Assembly (NCBI GenBank): GCA_016191305.1 | Contig: JACPOX010000057.1 | Location: 1 to 10,981 of the forward strand | DNA length: 10,981 nucleotides | Origin: Legionella longbeachae | Lineage (GTDB): Bacteria; Pseudomonadota; Gammaproteobacteria; Legionellales; Legionellaceae | Reading direction: 5' to 3' | In this document: one piece after another, positions 6,192 to 10,981 of the stretch | Position numbering within the stretch: the first letter of the stretch is position 1 | Layout: each line of letters begins with the position of its first letter | Notes under the pieces: generated by a model | What the model saw: the letters and a program-made list of their open reading frames with translations, nothing else | Databases searched by the model: none | What the model was told of the DNA's origin: nothing | Translations under genes and position numbers: made by a program

Positions 6192-7793
6192 ATGCCTCTA
6201 AAAACTGATTTTCAAGGTGGGTTGGAACTTAACTTTGTCCCTCAACGTGAATTTGAATCCATTAAAGATGTTGATCCTGCACAACAGGCATCAATTATTG
6301 CACGCAATGCGGTACGTTTTTTATTGATGGGATGGACAGAATCTTGGAGGGAATTTATCACCCCATCTGTCATAAAAGCTATTTTTGTAAAACGTGATCA
6401 TGAATTATTAAAAGCCTTACGTTTTGCTTTTCAGCAAGGCTTTTTTGAAATTTTTGAGCAATTAAGACAGATGAATTTGACTGAAGTGCAAAAAGAACAA
6501 GCGCAGCTTTATTTAAGCAATTGTTTCAGTTTGCTTCCTTATGGGGATTTAACTCCTTATGAGTCCTTTAAAATCCCTCAATATATTGATGATCAATGGG
6601 AGATGGTTGAATATCAGGTTACGCCAATTGAGCTGACAGAAAGGAAAGGGTGGCGGCGTTTTTTTATTCAAGATAAAGATCGTGTTTTTGCTTATGGGCT
6701 TGAACCTATTTTTCAAAAGAAAGCGGAATCTCATCTAATTTTTATGGGCACAACTTATCCTGCTGGACAGGGATTTTTACCTCAATTAAATACTGATGCT
6801 AAAGGATTTGCAACAGTAGGTAAATCTTTATATCGTTCAGGAAGAGAGAGGATTCAGCAATGGTTGAGTCAACAACAAAATTCAATCCATGTATGTGGCG
6901 TAAGCTTAGGTGGTTCGTTGTGTCTATTGCTTGCTAGTGACAAGGGAAATTATCGACTGTCACGTGTTGATGCTTTAAATCCCGCCGGCCTTCATGATGC
7001 ATGGTCCAAAAGCAGATATGATTATTGGGATGAATTAGCTAATAAGCCACAAGTTGTGGTGCAAAAGCAAGGTAATGATCCTGTTTCAGCTTTTGGTATT
7101 TGGAAGAATGATTGGGATGTTCTTCAAGTAACACCGCCAAAGGATAAAAAAGGACCAAATAGTTTTTGTGATCATTTTTTAAATTATGCAGGTTTTTCAC
7201 AAACTAAATTTGTTTATGTGGATCCACAAGTGGATAATGAAAAACGAAAAGTTCGTAATTTCTGGCTTTATTCTCTGGGTAGAAGTTTCATTTATTACTG
7301 TTTTTTGCTTCCATATACTTATGTTATCCGTCCCATAGTTAATTTAATTATGCAAAAATGGCTAACTTCATCACCTATTTCAAAAATAGGCATTGCTCTA
7401 GACCTCGCTGAAATGCATGATCCCTTACTTACCCGTAATCCAACAATGGATATTTATAATGCAAATAATGCGGTAGACATCAATCTCACTTATCATCAGG
7501 TACATTCTTATTATAAAACGATGCGTTCTTTGGTGAAAGGAAAAGACTTTTTACCTAATAATGAACTCGAAAGTAAACATATGGAGGGAGTAAGTAAAAA
7601 AGTCTTGTTGGAAAAAAGTATGAACTCTCAAAATGAGGAAATGATAGTACCTTTTAAAGTAACCAAAGCTAAGGCTGCTCATATCCAACATAGCTTAACT
7701 CTAATTCATCAAATAGGGATTGAAAATAAAGAGAAGTTAAAATCTTCTTTAGAGAAAACCTATTTGGATTATCGCGTCGGTAAACCGATGTAA
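6192..7793 (+). CDS. Lipase-like alpha/beta hydrolase with a hydrophobic segment, uncharacterised
   Basis: A 533-residue protein starting at ATG 6192, chosen because GGAGA (6181-6185) stands 6 bases ahead; the upstream in-frame ATG at 6159 has no ribosome-binding site. The centre resembles a class 3 lipase-type alpha/beta hydrolase: a strand and turn HLIFMGTTYPAGQGF, a helix FATVGKSLYRSGRERIQQWL, then the nucleophile elbow CGVSLGGS with S238 as the likely catalytic serine, followed by VDALNPAGL. The acid and histidine are not certain; H435 and H438 in TYHQVHSYY are candidates for the histidine. Residues about 357-389 are strongly hydrophobic and aromatic and could insert in a membrane. There is no signal peptide. 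The first 150 and last 130 residues are unfamiliar; the C-terminus is charged and helical. In a Legionella-like genome such proteins are sometimes translocated effectors, but nothing here proves that. A stem-loop follows the stop closely. Confidence 0.75.
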   Translation: MPLKTDFQGGLELNFVPQREFESIKDVDPAQQASIIARNAVRFLLMGWTESWREFITPSVIKAIFVKRDHELLKALRFAFQQGFFEIFEQLRQMNLTEVQKEQAQLYLSNCFSLLPYGDLTPYESFKIPQYIDDQWEMVEYQVTPIELTERKGWRRFFIQDKDRVFAYGLEPIFQKKAESHLIFMGTTYPAGQGFLPQLNTDAKGFATVGKSLYRSGRERIQQWLSQQQNSIHVCGVSLGGSLCLLLASDKGNYRLSRVDALNPAGLHDAWSKSRYDYWDELANKPQVVVQKQGNDPVSAFGIWKNDWDVLQVTPPKDKKGPNSFCDHFLNYAGFSQTKFVYVDPQVDNEKRKVRNFWLYSLGRSFIYYCFLLPYTYVIRPIVNLIMQKWLTSSPISKIGIALDLAEMHDPLLTRNPTMDIYNANNAVDINLTYHQVHSYYKTMRSLVKGKDFLPNNELESKHMEGVSKKVLLEKSMNSQNEEMIVPFKVTKAKAAHIQHSLTLIHQIGIENKEKLKSSLEKTYLDYRVGKPM

Positions 7794-7795
7794 TA

Positions 7796-7845
7796 AAAGC
7801 CGTCGTTGCGAAACACGCAGCGACGAAGTTAATCTAGTGGCTTTA
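7796..7845 (+). terminator. Stem-loop terminator of the plus-strand block
   Basis: Eight bases after the TAA stop, CGTCGTTGCG (7801-7810) pairs with CGCAGCGACG (7816-7825) around the loop AAACA, a 10-bp stem with one G-U pair on the plus-strand RNA. An outer repeat AAAGCC (7796-7801) and GGCTTT (7840-7845) could form an alternative, larger structure ending in TTTAT. The GC-rich stem is the strongest hairpin in the window. The T-run directly after it is poor on the plus strand, while the minus strand reads into CTTTTATTA, so it may stop transcription from both sides. Confidence 0.55.
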
Positions 7846-7913
7846 TAAGTGGCAATAACTCAGGTCCCTATGTTGGAGGTAGCCCAAACATTCAGACTTG
7901 AGCACACCCGAGA

Positions 7914-7941
7914 ATGGGGTTGATCTGTATTATAACCCCAT
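7914..7941. repeat. Perfect 8-bp inverted repeat around the 3' end of the minus-strand gene
   Basis: ATGGGGTT (7914-7921) and AACCCCAT (7934-7941) are exact reverse complements with a 12-base spacer. The stop codon of the convergent gene (7930-7932) lies in the loop. No T-run follows on either strand, so it may be an mRNA-end structure rather than a simple terminator. The remaining bases between 7846 and 7913 show nothing recognisable. Confidence 0.45.
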
Positions 7942-8688
7942 ACTGTGACACGATTTGTTCGTATAAGAATATTCCATTACATGCTCGAGAACCGTTTTAA
8001 TCACATGTTGTGTTTTTTTACCAGCATTTTGGGGGTCGCGAAAATAATCAAGTATAATTTTTTTTTGGTCTAGTATTTTTTGTTCTATCAAATTTGAATA
8101 TATTGTTTTTGTTACTATAGTTTGAGCCATTTCTTTGTCTTTTTTTGTAAGTTTGTAAGATATCTTAATGTTAGATAAGGAAGTATCAGTGTTATTGATA
8201 TTATGATTGGATTTATCTTTCATATTTATCAAAAGCGTATGTTTCATTTCCCTTATTTTTTCTAATTCTATCCTATTTTCTTCCTTAGTAAGCGCCTGAC
8301 TCATTCTTTTTTCTATAAGAATTTCTGCTTTTTCAAGATCTTGAAACAATGCATAGCTTGATGTTGATTGAGCATGTTTTTTGTATTTTGATATCTGTAT
8401 TATAAACTCTTCAAACTGTTCATTGTTGAGTTCTTCGATCTCCATGATTATTATATGATATTCCCATAGAGATAGCTTTTTTCGCGTACCCAATTGCACA
8501 GCTGTTACAATGGGGGCAACAATTAAGATAGAGAAGGGAAGTACTGCGAATAGTAAGGCAAATCCAGGGCCTGCAGCTATGCTTGGTATACACATGAGCC
8601 CAGGAGACTGTAAGGCAAATAACATATTTTTTTTAAAAAGCCCAAGATTATCAGTTGGTTGTATTTTTTCTTCTATTTTAATATGCAT
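7930..8688 (-). CDS. Hypothetical protein with an N-terminal membrane segment and charged helical tail
   Basis: I do not recognise this 252-residue protein. Residues about 33-66 form a long hydrophobic stretch (Pro/Gly-containing, CIPSIAAGPGFALLFAVLPF then ILIVAPIVTAV), long enough for one long membrane helix or a re-entrant hairpin. It is followed by positively charged RKK at 69-71. The remaining 180 residues are hydrophilic, rich in Lys, Glu and Ile, and look helical, perhaps coiled coil in 85-155. A low-complexity Asn/Ser linker (about 159-173) splits the helical part. No signal peptide cleavage site is visible. GGAGG (8698-8694) lies 5 bases before ATG 8688, so the start is well supported. 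The gene begins 49 bases after the stop of the outer-membrane protein gene and may share its transcript. Its ribosome-binding site sits in an inverted repeat. Function unknown; a membrane-targeting protein is a fair description. Confidence 0.75.
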   Translation of the reverse strand: MHIKIEEKIQPTDNLGLFKKNMLFALQSPGLMCIPSIAAGPGFALLFAVLPFSILIVAPIVTAVQLGTRKKLSLWEYHIIIMEIEELNNEQFEEFIIQISKYKKHAQSTSSYALFQDLEKAEILIEKRMSQALTKEENRIELEKIREMKHTLLINMKDKSNHNINNTDTSLSNIKISYKLTKKDKEMAQTIVTKTIYSNLIEQKILDQKKIILDYFRDPQNAGKKTQHVIKTVLEHVMEYSYTNKSCHSMGL

Positions 8689-8708
8689 TCATACCTCCAT
8701 GTATGAAT
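8687..8708 (-). promoter_or_regulatory. Inverted repeat enclosing the ribosome-binding site and start codon
   Basis: On the minus strand ATTCATAC (8708-8701), loop ATGGAG, and GTATGAAT (8694-8687) form a perfect 8-bp stem with a 6-base loop. The Shine-Dalgarno GGAGG lies in the loop and the first stem base. The first two bases of the ATG start codon close the stem. The mRNA could therefore hide its own start site, or the DNA palindrome could be an operator. The coincidence with the start site is exact; the regulatory reading is inference. Confidence 0.5.
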
Positions 8709-8737
8709 TACTGCCATTAACTTGGGTGAATATCCAC

Positions 8738-9394
8738 TTAAAAGCGATAAATCAAATGTGCAGCAACTGAATAGAGAAAAGGAAAATAGGTGTCTACTGG
8801 ACTCAGTTGAGACTCACCATATCCGGCGGTGAAGTTTCCAGCAAGTTCAGCCATAACCCGTTCTGTAATACTATAATTTACACCAACTCCAAAAGATGGA
8901 CCTACGCGCCAATTATTAACAACAATGTCTTTACGATGCACTCCAGCTGCTCCAGCAGCAGAAAAAATTCTCATCTTAGAATGAGGAATAGGGACCAGAA
9001 GTTTACCCATTAATCCAATAGATTCGGTATGAGTTGATAAAGTATCTGACCCATCATGAAGGAATGAGAATAAACTGATTTGATCAAAATGAACATTTGC
9101 TATTGCATAGTGCATGTAATTCGCTTCTATAGCGAAAAAAGGGGTAAATTCATAGCCGCCTAGAACTCCCCAGGTAGCTCCTCCCTCATCAACTTTTATC
9201 GGGGTTGAAAGCATTAAGGCAACATTTTGATGGTCTTGAGTGGGAACTAAGCCCTGCCAAGTAGTAGCTCCATAACCACCAATAACACCTATATAAAAAG
9301 GATTTTGCTCAATATTTTGTGTTCCTGCCCAACAAAATGGGGTGGAAAGACAGAATATTATATATAAAATTGATTTTGATTTTTTATTTGGCAC
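8738..9394 (-). CDS. Outer-membrane beta-barrel protein (small OmpA/Opa-type barrel)
   Basis: A 218-residue exported protein. It begins with GTG at 9394; a stop codon lies upstream in the frame and no ATG is available, so GTG is the only reasonable start, with a poor GAG-type ribosome-binding site. Residues 1-23 are a signal peptide (two lysine-rich turns, hydrophobic core, cut after CWA). The mature part is made of alternating amphipathic strands and Gly-rich turns: FYIGVIGGYGAT, WGVLGGYEF, FAIEANYMHY, IGLMGKLLVPI, MRIFSAAGAAGV, GPSFGVGVNYSI, RVMAELAGNFTAGYG, with a final strand FLYSVAAHLIYRF. The terminal phenylalanine and aromatic positions fit the C-terminal signal read by the BAM assembly machinery. 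Six to eight strands are likely. There is no OmpA peptidoglycan-binding domain. Such barrels serve as adhesins, immune-evasion proteins or small porins; which applies here cannot be told. It may be cotranscribed with the Cys-rich gene upstream and the membrane protein downstream. Confidence 0.9.
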   Translation of the reverse strand: MPNKKSKSILYIIFCLSTPFCWAGTQNIEQNPFYIGVIGGYGATTWQGLVPTQDHQNVALMLSTPIKVDEGGATWGVLGGYEFTPFFAIEANYMHYAIANVHFDQISLFSFLHDGSDTLSTHTESIGLMGKLLVPIPHSKMRIFSAAGAAGVHRKDIVVNNWRVGPSFGVGVNYSITERVMAELAGNFTAGYGESQLSPVDTYFPFLYSVAAHLIYRF

Positions 9395-9431
9395 TATAAA
9401 TACTCTACCGACTGTTTCATCTTAGAAAGTT

Positions 9432-9453
9432 TGGCTAGGCTAAAGCCTAACCA
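9432..9453 (-). terminator. Stem-loop between the Cys-rich and beta-barrel genes
   Basis: On the minus-strand RNA, bases 9453-9445 (UGGUUAGGC) pair with 9440-9432 (GCCUAGCCA) around a UUUA loop, nine pairs with one G-U. On the plus strand that pair would be an A-C mismatch, so the structure favours minus-strand transcripts. It lies 37 bases after the Cys-rich gene's stop. The following sequence is AACTTTCT, a weak T-run, so it may be a partial terminator or a processing hairpin. Confidence 0.4.
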
Positions 9454-9489
9454 CACCGGCAAATAGTTTGTCCTGTTTCAATTAAAAAT

Positions 9490-9834
9490 TTACGGACATG
9501 CTTTTTTATTTGAACTGCATAATCTTCCACGAGAATCTACCCCACCAAGACGATAGCAATTCCAATTATCCATGCAGTCTTGTGGTGTTGTATATTTTTG
9601 TGCATTACAAGCATTACTCAATGAGCCGTAAATACTAATCATACGTGCATAAAGCATCTTCATATCTTGGCACATGCCAGATGGTAAACCCGTTGAAGTA
9701 CAATAACAGATTGCAACAGATTTAAAAGAGGCACAAAAACCTTCACTATTAGTAGGTAAAGCGTTAGGACATGAAAAAGAAAAAGAAGAGACACTAAACA
9801 AACTCATTAAGCCCACAAAAATTCCTCGTATCAT
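9490..9834 (-). CDS. Small secreted cysteine-rich protein, unknown family
   Basis: A 114-residue protein starting at ATG 9834, which has GAGGA (9847-9843) 8 bases ahead; an upstream in-frame TTG at 9849 overlaps that Shine-Dalgarno sequence and is rejected. Residues 1 to about 20 are a signal peptide (MIRG, hydrophobic core, Ser/Phe-rich end). The mature chain of about 94 residues has ten cysteines (22, 34, 43, 45, 55, 76, 87, 93, 106, 113). The even number and spread suggest five disulfides formed in the periplasm. I recognise no domain. The pattern recalls small bacterial secreted inhibitors, toxins or type II secretion substrates, but none can be named. It could also be a lipoprotein only if C22 were in a lipobox, which SFSFSC does not match well. 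An outer-membrane barrel gene lies downstream in the same direction. Function unknown. Confidence 0.75.
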   Translation of the reverse strand: MIRGIFVGLMSLFSVSSFSFSCPNALPTNSEGFCASFKSVAICYCTSTGLPSGMCQDMKMLYARMISIYGSLSNACNAQKYTTPQDCMDNWNCYRLGGVDSRGRLCSSNKKACP

Positions 9835-9875
9835 TTTTACTATCCTCAATTTTAGAATAAAATTTTATAGGGATT

Positions 9876-9904
9876 ACTGTATCAGAAAATTTAGCATGCT
9901 GCAA
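9876..9904 (-). promoter_or_regulatory. Possible extended -10 promoter for the Cys-rich gene
   Basis: On the minus strand TTGCAG (9904-9899) and TACAGT (9881-9876) are 17 bases apart, and TGA directly before the -10 forms the extended -10 TGN motif. Transcription would start near 9869, about 35 bases before ATG 9834. The consensus match is partial (3 of 6 and 4 of 6), helped by ideal spacing and the TGN. Confidence 0.38.
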
Positions 9905-9968
9905 AAGACATCCATAGTAAACATGTGATTTTTATTATAAAAATGACATAAAGACAATAAAAAAAAAT

Positions 9969-10981
9969 TTAAAGTAATTGTTTTGTGCTTTCATTATTAA
10001 TATTTGATTTATGTGTGCTTTGTTCGGGGAATAAAGATTTTATTATATGAAAAACTTCCTTGGCGATGCGCTCGCGAAAATCGGGTAATAAATTTGCTGA
10101 AATTACAAGATAATGAGTATTTTGATTGTCATCATGGAAAAAACTGGCTTCAAAAATATAATCGAGTGCTAATAAATCCTCGTTATGGTTATCAACCTGC
10201 TTGATATTAAGTCCGAATAACTTTTTTTCTGAAGAGTCAGTAATAAAATTATCTCTGATATTGAGATTGAGAAAAAATTTAGTATTTCGTTTGAATGATA
10301 TTATTCTGCTACCACATCTTTGCAAAATATCACGATAGAGAGAAGGAATCTTGAGTAATTTAGTATAGAGTGGAGTAATTAGATTGATGAGGTAATTTTC
10401 AATTATATTGGGTTTAAACGAGCTAATAGCACAAAGTTTCACTAGATTAGAGCATTGTTGGTGGTTACTTGTATCAATTATAGATTGACGAATTTGTTGA
10501 GAAAGACTGATTAATGTGGAAGTATCATTCAATCTAACTTTAGTGGGCTCAACTCTAAGAAAACAACCAATTGTCTCATCATAAATAGGGTTATCTCGAG
10601 TTGATTGAATAATATTTAAATAAGTATAAGGTGCTTCACTTGTATCACCACAGCAATTACGTAATGCTAAGGTAATGGCTGCAGACAATCCATGATTTAT
10701 GCTGATATGATTTTGCTCGCAAAAATATTTGAAGTGATCTATTACATCTTCTGGTATCACTGAATAAGTTGAATAAGGTAATTTTTGGGCTTTCATATTG
10801 CTCACTACAAATTCTTCAGGGAAAGTAAATAAACTAGTATCTTTAAGATATTCTTCCCAAAAATGAATATCATTTTCTAGATGCATTTTTAAAGTATGTC
10901 TTTCATTAAAAATGTATTCCTTAAAGTGTGAATCCATTATTATGTCATTAATAGATAATTGATTGTAGTTAAGGTAAAACA
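9969..10981 (-). CDS. Condensation/acyltransferase-superfamily protein, N-terminus off window
   Basis: The visible C-terminal part resembles the second half of a chloramphenicol-acetyltransferase-like condensation domain (NRPS condensation, PapA5 or wax-ester synthase relatives). Numbered from the ATG at 10937, HFWEEYL (25-31) fits the Y/W-containing inter-lobe helix; HISINHGLSAAITLALRNCCG (77-97) and YLNIIQSTRDN follow; ETIGCFLRVEPTKVRL (121-136) matches the usual iG-x-F segment; then SLSQQIRQS (144-152). The active-site HHxxxDG motif is not visible. The ATG at 10937 has no Shine-Dalgarno sequence, and the frame stays open to base 10981, where SINDIIMDSHFKEYIF matches the helix that normally comes just after HHxxxDG. 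I therefore think the gene is longer and its catalytic half lies beyond the window. No adenylation or carrier domain is fused at the C-terminus. An 8-base T-run on the minus strand just after the stop (9967-9955 region, AT-rich) may help termination, but no hairpin precedes it. Confidence 0.65.
   Translation of the reverse strand, partial: FYLNYNQLSINDIIMDSHFKEYIFNERHTLKMHLENDIHFWEEYLKDTSLFTFPEEFVVSNMKAQKLPYSTYSVIPEDVIDHFKYFCEQNHISINHGLSAAITLALRNCCGDTSEAPYTYLNIIQSTRDNPIYDETIGCFLRVEPTKVRLNDTSTLISLSQQIRQSIIDTSNHQQCSNLVKLCAISSFKPNIIENYLINLITPLYTKLLKIPSLYRDILQRCGSRIISFKRNTKFFLNLNIRDNFITDSSEKKLFGLNIKQVDNHNEDLLALDYIFEASFFHDDNQNTHYLVISANLLPDFRERIAKEVFHIIKSLFPEQSTHKSNINNESTKQLL

Noticed and set aside
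6549..6734. 61-codon minus-strand frame inside the lipase-like gene
   Set aside because: Antisense shadow with biased composition and no supporting signal.
8510..9013. Two plus-strand frames (8510-8770 and 8807-9013) opposite the minus-strand membrane and barrel genes
   Set aside because: Both mirror better minus-strand genes that have signal peptide, membrane or ribosome-binding-site support.
10004..10204. 66-codon plus-strand frame opposite the condensation-like gene
   Set aside because: Shadow of the longer minus-strand frame with recognisable superfamily blocks.
1..10981. CRISPR arrays, tRNA or rRNA genes, insertion sequences, phage genes
   Set aside because: I saw no regularly spaced direct repeats, cloverleaf sequences, transposase motifs or terminal repeats.

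Overview
The window is AT-rich bacterial DNA with densely packed genes. Its genes include a gammaproteobacterial-type glutamyl-tRNA synthetase, a beta-class glutathione S-transferase very like the E. coli enzyme, a Gram-negative outer-membrane beta-barrel and several unfamiliar Lys/Asn/Ile-rich proteins. Together these suggest a Legionella-like gammaproteobacterium. That placement is an inference from composition and gene style; no marker here proves the genus.

Layout. Positions 1-1056 hold the 3' part of gltX, a core gene. Then, on the same strand, comes a tight three-gene group: an ATP-grasp ligase (1110-2225), a GNAT-fold acyltransferase-like protein (2233-3189) and a Rieske non-haem iron oxygenase (3186-4184). 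The first two are 7 bases apart and the last two overlap by 4 bases (ATGA). A ligase, an acyl or aminoacyl transferase and an oxygenase in one transcription unit look like a small, unassigned biosynthetic or tailoring pathway. A secreted serine beta-lactamase/esterase-like protein (4213-5475), a glutathione S-transferase with a clean 9-residue gap in its thioredoxin fold (5508-6083) and a large lipase-like alpha/beta hydrolase with a hydrophobic segment (6192-7793) follow, still on the plus strand.

A stem-loop region (about 7794-7941) separates this block from convergent minus-strand genes. In minus-strand order these are: an acyltransferase/condensation-superfamily protein that runs off the right edge (9969 to beyond 10981), a ten-cysteine secreted small protein (9490-9834), an outer-membrane beta-barrel (8738-9394) and a membrane-anchored hypothetical protein (7930-8688). 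The ribosome-binding site of the last gene lies inside a perfect inverted repeat. Products exported from the cytoplasm are frequent: the beta-lactamase-like protein, the beta-barrel and the Cys-rich protein all have signal peptides.

The strongest candidates for something undescribed are the ATP-grasp/GNAT/Rieske cassette, the lipase-like protein and the edge-truncated condensation-type protein. I see no CRISPR array, tRNA, rRNA, insertion sequence or phage gene.
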